Shown: positions 10,125-18,385 of the stretch, piece after piece | Layout of the letters: every line of letters begins with the position of its first letter | Position numbering within the stretch: position 1 is the first letter of the stretch | From: Sandaracinus sp. | GTDB lineage: Bacteria > Myxococcota_A > Polyangia > Polyangiales > Houyiibacteriaceae | DNA length: 44,186 bases | Reading direction: 5' to 3' | NCBI GenBank assembly: GCA_002699025.1 | Contig: PABA01000090.1 | Coordinates: 1 to 44,186, forward strand | Translations under genes and position numbers: made by a program | The notes under the pieces: generated by a model | Databases searched by the model: none | The model's input: the letters and a program-made list of their open reading frames with translations, nothing else | What the model was told of the DNA's origin: nothing

Positions 10125-10709
10125 ATGACGATTCGAAGCGCGACCAAGACCACCCTGATGGCTCTCGCCGCCGTGGCCCTCTTCGGGGTCGAGGCGGAGG
10201 CCCAGCGCACCTTCGAGGTGCAGCGGATCCGCGCGACGTTCCGCTCCGAGGCCCCCCTCGAGACCATCAACGGCCTGACCAACGAGGGCTCCGGCTCGAT
10301 CCGCGTCGACCCGTCCAACCTCTCGAGCGCGAGCGGGACCATCACCATCCCGGTGCGCACGCTCCGCACGGGCATCGAGCTCCGCGACGAGCACCTCGTC
10401 GGCCCCGAGTGGCTGGACGCGGGCAACCACCCGAACGCCACCTTCGAGATCACCGGTGTGAGCGGCGCGTCCTCGCTGCAGGCCAACCAGGACGTGAACC
10501 TGCGGGTCACGGGTCGCTTCACGATCCACGGCGTCACGAAGAACGTCACGGCGCGGCTGCGGGTCCGCTGGGACGGTGGCAGCACGCTCCGGGCGCGCGC
10601 CCAGTTCCAGATCGAGCTCGACGACTACAACGTGTCGATCAACCCGGCCGTGCAGGCGAAGGTCTCGAACGAGATCACCATCCAGGTCGACATCCGCGCT
10701 TCGACCTGA
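10125..10709 (+). CDS. YceI-family periplasmic protein
   Basis: A 194-residue exported protein of the YceI family, whose members form a lipocalin-like beta-barrel that binds isoprenoid or other amphiphilic ligands in the periplasm. Residues 1-27 form a signal peptide ending in VEAEAQ. The mature part shows the family features: an extended N-terminal strand, SGTITIPVRTLRTG, the conserved RDEHLVGPEWLDAGNHPNATFEI segment, and TGRFTIHGVTKNVTA. The ATG follows GAGGAGAGAGGCG, a clear Shine-Dalgarno sequence, unlike many neighbours. The gene appears alone, and its ligand is unknown. Confidence 0.92.
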   Translation: MTIRSATKTTLMALAAVALFGVEAEAQRTFEVQRIRATFRSEAPLETINGLTNEGSGSIRVDPSNLSSASGTITIPVRTLRTGIELRDEHLVGPEWLDAGNHPNATFEITGVSGASSLQANQDVNLRVTGRFTIHGVTKNVTARLRVRWDGGSTLRARAQFQIELDDYNVSINPAVQAKVSNEITIQVDIRAST

Positions 10710-10975
10710 AGAACCCCTGCCCCTGCCCGTGCCCGTGCCCCTGCCCGCAGGACGCCGAGCCTTCGAGCACCCACCCGAGGACTGAACACCCCGTGCCCCT
10801 GCCCCTGCCGGTGCTCGTGCCCGTGCCCCTGCACGCAGGACGCCGAGCCCTCGAGCACCCACCCGAGGGCTGAACACCCCGTATCCCTCGGTGCCGGTGC
10901 CCGTGCAGGACGCCGAGCCCTCGAGCACCCGGCCGAGGATCGAGACGCCACCGCGCGCCTCCCCCCGCAGACCAC

Positions 10976-11018
10976 CGAGGCCTGGCGCGTCGCTCTCGAG
11001 CCGGCGCGCCAGGCCTCG
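10976..11018 (+). terminator. Perfect 14-bp hairpin between YceI and M3 peptidase genes
   Basis: The left arm CGAGGCCTGGCGCG (10976-10989) pairs perfectly with 11005-11018 across a 15-nt loop. No T-tract follows. It is a likely transcription end or structured 3' end for the YceI unit. Confidence 0.5.
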
Positions 11019-11124
11019 TCGCGTCGTCCGCCCGCACCGCTCTGCTGCCCGTCCTGCCGCGCGCCGGCCAGGCCCCCGCGAGCGACCGCACGCCCCCGGG
11101 GTTCCGTTCGCGCTGCCGCGACAT

Positions 11125-11130
11125 TAGGGT
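11125..11130 (+). promoter_or_regulatory. -10-like TAGGGT before M3 peptidase
   Basis: TAGGGT ends 8 nt before the ATG at 11139, consistent with a leaderless transcript. No Shine-Dalgarno sequence is visible. Confidence 0.4.
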
Positions 11131-11138
11131 CCCGCCCG

Positions 11139-13178
11139 ATGGCTTCGGAAAACCCGCTCCTCGACATCCCCTTCGACATCCCCTTCGATCACATCCGCGC
11201 CGAGCACGTCGTGCCCGCCGTCGACGCCCTCATCGACGACGCCCAGGCCCGCCTCGACGCCATCGTCGCTGTCGACGGCCCCCGCACCTTCGCCAACACG
11301 CTCGGCGCCCTCGAGGAGGCCACCGAGAAGCTCGGCGTCATGACCACCGTCGTCGGCCACCTCGAGTCCGTCGCCACCACCCCCGAGCTCCGCGAGGCCT
11401 ACAACGAGGCCATCCCCAAGGTCAGCGCCTTCTGGTCGCGCATCCCGCTCAACTCGGATCTCTACGCCGCGCTGAAGGCCTACGCGGAGACCGAGGACGG
11501 CAAGGCCCTCGAGGGCCCGCAGGCGCGCCTGCTCGAGAAGACCCTCGACGAGTTCCGCCGCCACGGCGCGAACCTGGCGGACGAGGAGAAGGAGGCGCTT
11601 CACGCCCTGGACGTGGAGCTCACGCGCAAGACGACGCGTTTCGCCCAGAACCTCCTCGACGAGACCAACGCCTGGGATCTGGTCGTCACGGAGGAGTCGA
11701 AGCTCGCTGGCTTGCCTCCCTCCGCGAAGGCCGCGGCGAAGCAGGCGGCCGAGGACAAGGAGGTCGAGGGCTGGCGCTTCACGCTCCAGGCGCCGTCCTA
11801 CATCGCCGTCATGACCTACCTCGACGACGCGGCGATCCGCGAGCAGATGTGGCGGGCCTACAACACGCGCGCCTCCAGCGGCGAGCGCGACAACCGCGGC
11901 CTCATCGTCGAGATCCTGAAGCTCCGCCGCCAGAAGGCGAAGCGCCTCGGCTACGCCGACTTCGCCGACTTCGTCCTCGAGGATCGCATGGCCAAGAGCG
12001 GCGAGAAGGCCATGGCCTTCGTCGACGATCTCCGCGCCAAGACCCAGGCCGCGTTCGACCGCGAGAAGGACGAGCTCCTCGCCTTCCGCCGCGAGCTCGA
12101 GGGCGACGACGCGCCGGCGCTCCAGCCCTGGGACGTCGCCTACTACGCCGAGAAGCTCCGCCAGAGCCGCTACGCCTTCGACGAGGAGGAGCTCCGCCCC
12201 TACTTCGAGGTCGAGCGCGTGCTCGAAGGCCTCTTCGCCCTCGCCGGCGAGCTCTACGGCATCGAGGTGAAGCGCCGCGACGCGCCCGCCTGGGACGAGG
12301 ACGTGCGCTGCTACGGCGTCCACGACGGCGGGGAGATGATCGCGGCCTTCTACGTCGACCTGCACCCGCGCGAGAACAAGCGCGGCGGCGCCTGGATGAA
12401 CGCGCTCATCAGCGGCGCCTCCCTCGACGAGATGGGCCCGCACCTCGGCCTCTTCTGCGCGAACGTCACCCGCCCCACCAAGGAGGGCCCGGCGCTGCTC
12501 CGCCACTCGGAGGTGGAGACGCTCTTCCACGAGTTCGGCCACCTGCTCCACCACGCCCTGAGCGAGGTGCCGATCCAGAGCCTCGCCGGCACGAACGTGG
12601 CCTGGGACTTCGTCGAGCTCCCGAGCCAGATCATGGAGAACTTCTGCTGGGAGCGCGCGAGCCTCGACCACTTCGCGCGCCACCACGAGACCGGCGAGCC
12701 CATCCCCGAGGCGCTCTTCGCGAAGATGCAGAAGGTCCGCACCTACCGCGCGGCGACGGCGCAGATGCGCCAGCTCGGCTTCGCCACCGTCGACCTCCGC
12801 ATGCACCGGGAGCTCGACCCGGAGGCGCTCACGCCCGAGTCCATGCTCGCCTTCGCGCGCGACGTCCTCGACGCCCACGCTTCGGCGCCCGTGCCCGACG
12901 ACTACGCGATGATCTGCGGGTTCAACCACCTCTTCGCGAGCCCCACCGGATACGCGGCTGGCTACTACAGCTACAAGTGGGCCGAGGTGCTCGACGCGGA
13001 CGCCTTCACGCGCTTCGCCGAGGCCGGGGTCGTGAGCCGCGAGGTCGGCGGCGCCTTCCGCGAGCACATCCTCGCGAAGGGCGACAGCGAGGAGCCGGGG
13101 ACGCTCTACGAGCGTTTCATGGGGCGCCCGCCGAAGCTCGAGGCGCTCCTGAAGCGGAGCGGTCTCCAGGCCGCGTAG
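11139..13178 (+). CDS. M3-family oligopeptidase (oligopeptidase A-like)
   Basis: A 679-residue cytoplasmic zinc metallopeptidase of family M3, which degrades short peptides, including cleaved signal peptides. The zinc site is intact: HEFGH at residues 464-468 and the third ligand Glu493 in VELPSQIMEN, 25 residues after the second His as in the family. The conserved downstream FNHLFASPTGYAAGYYSYKWAEVLDADAF is also present. There is no signal peptide. Length and architecture match oligopeptidase A (PrlC) and dipeptidyl carboxypeptidase enzymes; the sequence cannot decide between the two. The start codon is supported by the TAGGGT element. The gene appears monocistronic and is followed by a heptad repeat and a small hairpin. 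Confidence 0.94.
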   Translation: MASENPLLDIPFDIPFDHIRAEHVVPAVDALIDDAQARLDAIVAVDGPRTFANTLGALEEATEKLGVMTTVVGHLESVATTPELREAYNEAIPKVSAFWSRIPLNSDLYAALKAYAETEDGKALEGPQARLLEKTLDEFRRHGANLADEEKEALHALDVELTRKTTRFAQNLLDETNAWDLVVTEESKLAGLPPSAKAAAKQAAEDKEVEGWRFTLQAPSYIAVMTYLDDAAIREQMWRAYNTRASSGERDNRGLIVEILKLRRQKAKRLGYADFADFVLEDRMAKSGEKAMAFVDDLRAKTQAAFDREKDELLAFRRELEGDDAPALQPWDVAYYAEKLRQSRYAFDEEELRPYFEVERVLEGLFALAGELYGIEVKRRDAPAWDEDVRCYGVHDGGEMIAAFYVDLHPRENKRGGAWMNALISGASLDEMGPHLGLFCANVTRPTKEGPALLRHSEVETLFHEFGHLLHHALSEVPIQSLAGTNVAWDFVELPSQIMENFCWERASLDHFARHHETGEPIPEALFAKMQKVRTYRAATAQMRQLGFATVDLRMHRELDPEALTPESMLAFARDVLDAHASAPVPDDYAMICGFNHLFASPTGYAAGYYSYKWAEVLDADAFTRFAEAGVVSREVGGAFREHILAKGDSEEPGTLYERFMGRPPKLEALLKRSGLQAA

Positions 13179-13179
13179 G

Positions 13180-13221
13180 CCCCGAGCCCCGAGTCCCGAG
13201 TCCCGAGCCCCGAGCCCCGCG
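13180..13221. repeat. 7-bp tandem repeat (CCCCGAG)
   Basis: Six consecutive heptamers (CCCCGAG or TCCCGAG, the last CCCCGCG) begin two bases after the M3 peptidase stop codon. This is a simple-sequence tract prone to slippage. Confidence 0.8.
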
Positions 13222-13270
13222 CCGGCAGAAGGCCCGAGCCGACCCTCGGCTGCGCCTGCCGTCCCCGTGT

Positions 13271-13291
13271 ACGCCGACCGGGGTTCGGCGT
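13271..13291 (+). terminator. Small hairpin after M3 peptidase
   Basis: ACGCCGA (13271-13277) and TCGGCGT (13285-13291) form a 7-bp stem with a 7-nt loop. There is no T-tract. Confidence 0.3.
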
Positions 13292-13372
13292 GAAGGCGTT
13301 CTGGGCGGAGGCCGCGTCCTCGCCGCCGTGCGTCGCGGCGGCGCCTCGCGCTGACCGCTCGGCCCGCGCGTG

Positions 13373-13378
13373 CTAGGT
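13373..13378 (+). promoter_or_regulatory. -10-like CTAGGT (TGCTAGGT) before the SDR gene
   Basis: TGCTAGGT ends 9 nt before the GTG at 13388 and supports that start over the in-frame GTG at 13370, which overlaps the element. Confidence 0.35.
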
Positions 13379-13387
13379 CGCTCGGTC

Positions 13388-14917
13388 GTGACGGATGCCT
13401 CCGACGGTTCGCCCGCGTCGCTCTCGGTCGAGCGGGTCGAAGAGATCAGCGCGCTCCTCGAGGAGATCGTCGAGGACCGGGGGCTCCTCGCGGGCCTGCC
13501 CGAGCCCGTGCGCCGCCGCTTCCTGGTCGCCGCCGGCCGCGTCTCGCGCCCGACCAAGGACGAGATGCGCAAGCTCCACCGCGCCTGGCGCAAGCTGAAG
13601 AAGGCGGCGCGGAAGGAGAAGGAGGAGGCGCTCCTCGAGCGGACGCGCATCCGCGAGAAGCGGCGCGAGGAGACCTACGCGACGCCGCTCCCGGCCGACG
13701 CGGGCGCTTCGCCGGAGGGCGCGGACGAGGCGAGCTGGGACTGGCCGGAGCTCGACGAGCCGCGCACCTGCTACGTCTGCAAGGAGGGCTTTACGCGCCT
13801 CCACTTCTTCTACGATCAGCTCTGCCCGACCTGCGCGCCCTTCAACTACGGCAAGCGGCACCAGACGGCGGACCTGAGCGGCCGGGTCGCCCTGCTCACC
13901 GGGGGGCGGGTGAAGATCGGCTACCAGGCCGGTGTGATGCTCCTGCGCTCCGGCGCCGAGCTCGTCGTGACGACCCGCTTCCCGCGCGACGCCGCCCGCC
14001 GCTACGCCGCCGAGCCCGACTTCGCCGAGTGGCGGGAGCGCTTGCACGTCTACGGCCTCGACCTGAGGCACACGCCCTCGGTCGAGCTCTTCGCCCGGCA
14101 CCTCGAGGAGGCGCATGCGCGCCTCGACTTCGTCGTCCACAACGCCTGCCAGACCGTGCGCCGCCCGGCCGGCTGGTACGCGCACCTCCTCGAGGCCGAG
14201 CAGGCGCCCCCCGCGCAGCTCCCGGCCGCCGTGCGGGACCTGACCCGCGAGCACGAGGCCTTCCGCGCCACGCTCGCCGAGGTGGGTGGCGTCGACCCGC
14301 GCGCCGTGGGCCTCCACGCGGCGCCGCTCCTCAGCCAGCTCGCGCTCCTCGACGAGGATCTCGAGGGGGGCGAGGCGCTCTTCCCGGCCGGGGCCCTGGA
14401 CCAGGACGAGCAGCAGGTCGATCTGCGCGACCGGAACAGCTGGCGCTACACGCTCGCCGAGGTGCCGACCGTGGAGCTGCTCGAGGTCTTCCTCGTCAAC
14501 GCCGTCGCGCCCTTCACGCTGAACGCGCGGCTCAAGCCGCTGATGCTCCGCGTGCCGAGCCGGGACAAGCACATCGTGAACGTCTCGGCCATGGAGGGGC
14601 AGTTCTACCGGAGCTTCAAGACCGACAAGCACCCGCACACGAACATGGCGAAGGCGGCGCTGAACATGATGACCCGGACCTCCGCGGCGGACTACGTGAA
14701 GGACGGGATCCACATGAACAGCGTCGACACGGGCTGGGTGACCGACGAGGACCCGGTCGCGATCGCGAAGGAGAAGGTGGCGGTCCACCGCTTCTCGCCG
14801 CCGCTCGACATCGTCGACGGCGCGGCCCGCATCCTCGACCCGATCTTCGACGGCCTGAACACGGGCGAGCACGTCTGGGGCCAGTTCCTGAAGGATTACC
14901 GCCCGACCCAGTGGTGA
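13388..14917 (+). CDS. SDR-like oxidoreductase with N-terminal zinc ribbon; catalytic Tyr not in place
   Basis: A 509-residue protein (from GTG 13388) with three parts. The first is a helical, Lys/Arg-rich N-terminus (1-115). The second is a CxxC-x14-CxxC zinc-ribbon-like motif (Cys128, 131, 146, 149). The third is a short-chain dehydrogenase/reductase domain from about 165. The cofactor loop reads TGGRVKIG (171-178) and the strand-4 motif is HNACQT. The catalytic Ser lies in NVSAMEG (Ser400). In the usual YxxxK position the sequence is TNMAK (Thr418, Lys422). A YRSFK string at 407-411 has the right spacing within itself but sits too close to Ser400. An insertion of about 90 residues rich in Glu/Leu separates the NNAG-like motif from the active-site Ser. 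Substrate unknown; a non-classical or scaffold role is possible. Confidence 0.8.
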   Translation: MTDASDGSPASLSVERVEEISALLEEIVEDRGLLAGLPEPVRRRFLVAAGRVSRPTKDEMRKLHRAWRKLKKAARKEKEEALLERTRIREKRREETYATPLPADAGASPEGADEASWDWPELDEPRTCYVCKEGFTRLHFFYDQLCPTCAPFNYGKRHQTADLSGRVALLTGGRVKIGYQAGVMLLRSGAELVVTTRFPRDAARRYAAEPDFAEWRERLHVYGLDLRHTPSVELFARHLEEAHARLDFVVHNACQTVRRPAGWYAHLLEAEQAPPAQLPAAVRDLTREHEAFRATLAEVGGVDPRAVGLHAAPLLSQLALLDEDLEGGEALFPAGALDQDEQQVDLRDRNSWRYTLAEVPTVELLEVFLVNAVAPFTLNARLKPLMLRVPSRDKHIVNVSAMEGQFYRSFKTDKHPHTNMAKAALNMMTRTSAADYVKDGIHMNSVDTGWVTDEDPVAIAKEKVAVHRFSPPLDIVDGAARILDPIFDGLNTGEHVWGQFLKDYRPTQW

Positions 14918-14939
14918 GCGCGCCGAGGGCGGGGGCCGC

Positions 14940-15297
14940 CGCGAAGAACACGCCGGCCACTCCGCGAAGCGGAATGGACCGCGAAGACGGTGCCGGCCAC
15001 TCCGCGAAGCGGCATGGACCGCGACGACGAGCGACAGCGACGGAGAGCGGACGGCGGACGGCGGAGAGCCCCGAGCGAAGCGAGGGCAGAGCGGACGGCG
15101 GAGAGCCCCGAGCGAAGCGAAGGCAGAGCGGAAGGCGGACGGCCCCGAGCGAAGCGAGGGAGAGGGCGGCCGCGACGAACGGGCCGGCCACTCCGCGAAG
15201 CGGCATGGACCGCGAAGACGAGCGCCAGCGACGGAGAGCGGACGGCGGACGGCGGAGAGCCCCGAGCGAAGCGAGGGCAGAGCGAGGACGCAGCGCT
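14940..15297. repeat. Tandem and dispersed repeat block
   Basis: The 416-bp space between the SDR and methyltransferase genes is almost entirely repeats. GCCGGCCACTCCGCGAAGCG starts at 14952, 14992 and 15183, followed by GGCATGGACCGCGAAGACGA-type sequence. Inside are several copies of GCGGAGAGCCCCGAGCGAAG at about 38-40 bp spacing. The same sequence family recurs at 34926-35055 and, inverted, at 44105-44186. Open frames across it on both strands follow the repeat and are not credible genes. Confidence 0.85.
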
Positions 15298-15318
15298 CGC
15301 GTTCGGGCGTACGCGCGC

Positions 15319-15324
15319 CATACT
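15319..15324 (+). promoter_or_regulatory. -10-like CATACT before the methyltransferase
   Basis: CATACT ends 9 nt before the ATG at 15334. The identical hexamer precedes the HtrA gene by 7 nt. Confidence 0.35.
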
Positions 15325-15333
15325 TCCGCGACC

Positions 15334-15930
15334 ATGTGGGATCAGCGATACGGCGAAGAAGGCTTCGCCTACGGCGTCGAGCCGAACGACTTCCTCCGCG
15401 AGCAGGTGGGCGCCTTCGCCCCGGGCGCCGCGGTGCTCTGCCTAGCCGAGGGGGAGGGCCGCAACGCGGTCTACCTCGCCGAGCGCGGCTGCGAGGTCAC
15501 GGCCGTCGACCTCTCTCCGGTCGGCCTCGCCAAGGCCGAGAAGCTCGCCGCCGAGCGCGGCGCCTCCATCACGACGGTCGCGGCCGACCTCTCCGCGTAC
15601 GACCTCGGCGAGGCGCGCTGGGACGGAGTCGTCAGCGTCTGGGCGCACGTCCCGCCGGCCGTGCGCGGGCCGCTCCACCGCCGCGTCGTCCGCGCGTTGA
15701 AGCCGGGCGGCGTGCTGCTCCTCGAAGCCTACACGCCGAAGCAGCTCGAGCACGGCACGGGCGGGCCGCCGAAGGCCGAGCTGATGATGACCCTCGCGGG
15801 CCTCCGCGAGGAGCTCGCCGGCCGCGAGATCGAGCTCGGTCGCGAGGTGGAGCGCGAGATCCACGAGGGGCGCTACCACGACGGCATGAGCGCCACGGTC
15901 CAGCTCCTCGCCCGCAAGCCCGCGGCGTGA
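15334..15930 (+). CDS. SAM-dependent methyltransferase (TehB/type-11-like)
   Basis: A 198-residue class I methyltransferase. The N-terminus MWDQRYGEEGFAYGVEPNDFL is typical of the small tellurite-resistance/thiopurine-type group. The SAM-binding motif I is VLCLAEGEGRNAVYLAERG (about residues 34-52), followed by the acidic VDLSP of motif II and LKPGGVLLLEAY later. The substrate is unknown. The stop codon overlaps the GTG start of hrpB (GTGA), so the two are co-transcribed and translationally coupled. The upstream region is repeat DNA with a -10-like CATACT. Confidence 0.88.
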   Translation: MWDQRYGEEGFAYGVEPNDFLREQVGAFAPGAAVLCLAEGEGRNAVYLAERGCEVTAVDLSPVGLAKAEKLAAERGASITTVAADLSAYDLGEARWDGVVSVWAHVPPAVRGPLHRRVVRALKPGGVLLLEAYTPKQLEHGTGGPPKAELMMTLAGLREELAGREIELGREVEREIHEGRYHDGMSATVQLLARKPAA

Positions 15931-18320
15931 GCGAGAGCGCGCTCCCCATCGACGCCCTCCGCGGCGCCTTCGAGGAGGCGCGCGGCGCGGGCCCGGTCGT
16001 CATCACGGCGCCGACGGGCAGCGGCAAGTCGACCCAGGTGCCGCGCTGGTGCGCGGCCGGGGAGGGCGCCGAGGTCCTCGTCGTCGAGCCCCGCCGCGTC
16101 GCCTGCCGCGCCCTCGCCCAGCGCGTCGCCGAGCTCGAGGGCAGCCCCCTCGGCGAGCGCGTCGGCTACCAGGTGCGCGACGAGGTGCGCCGCTCGGAGG
16201 CCACGCGGCTCCGCTTCGTCACGCCGGGCATCGCGCTGCGGCAGATGGAGGCCGTGCGCGCGGCCCGCTGCGTCGTCCTCGACGAGCTCCACGAGCGTCG
16301 CCTCGACGTGGACCTCCTCCTGGCGCTCCTCCGCGACGCGGGCGTGCCGCTGGTCGCCATGAGCGCGACCATGGACGGCGACCGCGTGGCCGCGCACCTC
16401 GGCGGGACGCACCTCCGCGCCGAGGGGCGCCTCCACCCGGTCTCGATCCGCTACCGGGCCGAGGAGGGCCGCACGCTCCCCACGGATCGGGACCTCGAGC
16501 GCCGCGTCGCGCAGGCCCTCGACGCCGTCGCCGATGACCCGGGGGACGTGCTCGTCTTCCTTCCGGGCAAGGGCGAGATCGGCTCCGTGCAGCAGGTCCT
16601 CGGCGGGCGGCGCGACCTCGAGCTGGTGCCGCTCCACGGCGGCCTCTCGCTGAAGGAGCAGTCCCGCGCCTTCGCGCCCTCGAAGCGGCGCAAGGTCATC
16701 CTCGCGACCAACGTCGCCGAGACCTCGCTCACCGTCCCCGGCATCGGCGTCGTCATCGACGCGGGCCTCGTGCGCCGCACGACCTACCACCAGGGCCGGG
16801 CCCACCTGGCGCTCCTCCCCATCGCCCAGGACGCGGCCGACCAGCGCGCCGGCCGCGCCGGTCGAACCGGCCCCGGCGTCGCCGTGCGCCTCTGGGCCCG
16901 CCGCGCGCCCCTCGACGAGGCCACGCCGCCGGAGGTGCATCGCGAGTCGCTCGTGCCCCTGGTGCTCGCCGCCGCCGCCGCCGGCCAGCCCTCGGTCGAG
17001 GCGCTCCCCTTCCTCGACCCGCCGAAGGAGCACGCCCTCGCGACGGCCCGCGAGGAGCTCCGGGCCCTCGGCGCGCTCGAGGAGGGCGGCGAGCTCAGCG
17101 CGCTCGGGCGCGAGCTCCACGGCCTGCCGCTCGACCCGCACCTCGGGCGCCTGCTCCTCGAGGCGCGCCGCGCGGGCGACGCGGACCTGCTCCAGGACGC
17201 CGTGGATCTGGTCGCCGCCCTGGCCACCGATCGCGCGATCTTCCGCGGGCCACCGAAGCGCGACGACCGGCTCCGGCGCGAGCGCTGCGACGCCTGCGGG
17301 ATGATCCGCGCGCTGCGGGAGGGCCACGCCGACGATCCGCTGAACGCCTACCCGCTCGGCGAGGCGCGGCGCTGGGCCAAGCGGCTTCGCAAGGGGCTCG
17401 GTCTGAAGGCGCCGGTCGCCGGGGGCTCGCTCGATCCGGTCGCGCTCCGGCGCCTCGCGCTCCGCGCCGATCCGCGCGCCGGCTACGTCGCGCGCCGCCG
17501 CAAGCGCCACGTCGCCTTCGCGAACGGCGGCCCGGAGGTGCAGCTCGGGAGGGAGAGCGCCGTCGGCCCGCGCCTCGAGCCGCAGCCCGGGGAGGACCCG
17601 ATCGAGGCGCTGGTGGTCTTCGACGTGCGCGCCTTCGGGCAGGGGCGCGACCGGCGCCTGATCGCCACCTGCGCGTCCGAGGCGAAGCTCGCCGAGCTGC
17701 GCGACGCGGGCCTCGGGCGACCGCGGCTCGGGAAGGTGAAGAAGAAGGGCGGGAAGGTCCTCGCCGAGGTCGAGCGGGTGCACGCCGGCAAGGTGCTCGA
17801 CGTGCGCGAGGAGGTGCCCAGGGGCGAGGCAGCGCGGGAGGCCATCGCGACGCTCTTCCTCCGGGGCTCGCTCTTCCGCGAGGCCCTCGAGGCGACGAAG
17901 GAGCGCCTCGAGGCGCGGCGGCTCGCGGCGCAGCTCAGCCAGAGCCACCTCGGCGCCCAGCACGGGCTTCCGGAGATGCAGGAGCCACCAGCGCTCGAGG
18001 ACTGGGTCCGCGCGCGGATCGCCGAGCTCGGCGTGGAGAGCGGCGCCGACCTCGGCCTCCTCGCGCCCGAGGACCTGACGGCCGAGCCGCTCGACTACGC
18101 GATCCAGCACGTGCTCGACGGCGCCTTCCCGCGGCGCGTGGACCTCGGCGACGCGCTCTACGCCGTGCACTACGATCTGCCGAAGCGGCACGTGGTGCTG
18201 CGGCTGATCAAGGGCTCCCGGGAGAAGCCGCCGCCGCTCTCCTTCCTGCCGTCCTTCCCGGGCTTCCGCATCAGCGTGGAGGCGGGCCGGAGCCTCCACG
18301 TCGTCCGCTCCCGCGGCTGA
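15927..18320 (+). CDS. hrpB: ATP-dependent helicase HrpB
   Basis: A 797-residue DExH-box helicase of the HrpB type. The Walker A motif APTGSGKST is at about 28-36, motif Ia is VEPRRVACRALA, and motif II is DELH at 119-122, a normal variant for this family. Motif III is SAT and motif VI is QRAGRAGRTGPG. The HA2-like and HrpB C-terminal regions (LPSFPGFRISVEAG near the end) are complete. HrpB is a conserved bacterial protein of uncertain RNA or DNA role. The GTG start is chosen because it overlaps the methyltransferase stop by four bases (GTGA). The rest of the frame upstream is in shadow of the methyltransferase. Confidence 0.94.
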   Translation: MSESALPIDALRGAFEEARGAGPVVITAPTGSGKSTQVPRWCAAGEGAEVLVVEPRRVACRALAQRVAELEGSPLGERVGYQVRDEVRRSEATRLRFVTPGIALRQMEAVRAARCVVLDELHERRLDVDLLLALLRDAGVPLVAMSATMDGDRVAAHLGGTHLRAEGRLHPVSIRYRAEEGRTLPTDRDLERRVAQALDAVADDPGDVLVFLPGKGEIGSVQQVLGGRRDLELVPLHGGLSLKEQSRAFAPSKRRKVILATNVAETSLTVPGIGVVIDAGLVRRTTYHQGRAHLALLPIAQDAADQRAGRAGRTGPGVAVRLWARRAPLDEATPPEVHRESLVPLVLAAAAAGQPSVEALPFLDPPKEHALATAREELRALGALEEGGELSALGRELHGLPLDPHLGRLLLEARRAGDADLLQDAVDLVAALATDRAIFRGPPKRDDRLRRERCDACGMIRALREGHADDPLNAYPLGEARRWAKRLRKGLGLKAPVAGGSLDPVALRRLALRADPRAGYVARRRKRHVAFANGGPEVQLGRESAVGPRLEPQPGEDPIEALVVFDVRAFGQGRDRRLIATCASEAKLAELRDAGLGRPRLGKVKKKGGKVLAEVERVHAGKVLDVREEVPRGEAAREAIATLFLRGSLFREALEATKERLEARRLAAQLSQSHLGAQHGLPEMQEPPALEDWVRARIAELGVESGADLGLLAPEDLTAEPLDYAIQHVLDGAFPRRVDLGDALYAVHYDLPKRHVVLRLIKGSREKPPPLSFLPSFPGFRISVEAGRSLHVVRSRG

Positions 18321-18339
18321 CTCCGGCTCCCGCTCCGCA

Positions 18340-18353
18340 CCCCGCAATTGCGG
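18340..18353. promoter_or_regulatory. 14-bp perfect palindrome CCCGCAATTGCGGG
   Basis: A perfect 14-bp dyad lies 46 bp before the FG-GAP lipoprotein start and 20 bp after the hrpB stop. Its right half lies about 20 nt upstream of the TAACGT element. It could be an operator for the lipoprotein gene; the half AATTGCGGGC occurs again near 20427. Confidence 0.4.
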
Positions 18354-18373
18354 GCGGCGCGCGACCGGCCTGC

Positions 18374-18379
18374 TAACGT
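18374..18379 (+). promoter_or_regulatory. -10-like TAACGT (TGCTAACGT) before FG-GAP lipoprotein
   Basis: An extended -10 (TGC plus TAACGT) ends exactly 6 nt before the GTG at 18386, the spacing expected for leaderless initiation. Confidence 0.5.
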
Positions 18380-18385
18380 CACACC

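Larger units (their letters stand above)
10710..11138. repeat. Tandem repeats of the CCCTGCCCGTG family
   Basis: Directly after the YceI stop, a run of CCCTGCCC/CCCGTGCC hexamer-like units leads into GCAGGACGCCGAGCC-TTCGAGCACCC. That core occurs at about 10747, 10845 and 10905 with small changes, followed by CCGAGG.CTGAACACCCCGT in the first two. The rest of the space holds a strong hairpin (10976-11018). No gene is seen. A related repeat follows the MBL-fold gene at about 33382. Confidence 0.75.

Noticed and set aside
14918..15333. Open frames through the tandem repeat block
   Set aside because: They exist on both strands, follow the repeat period and have no ribosome binding site or domain.
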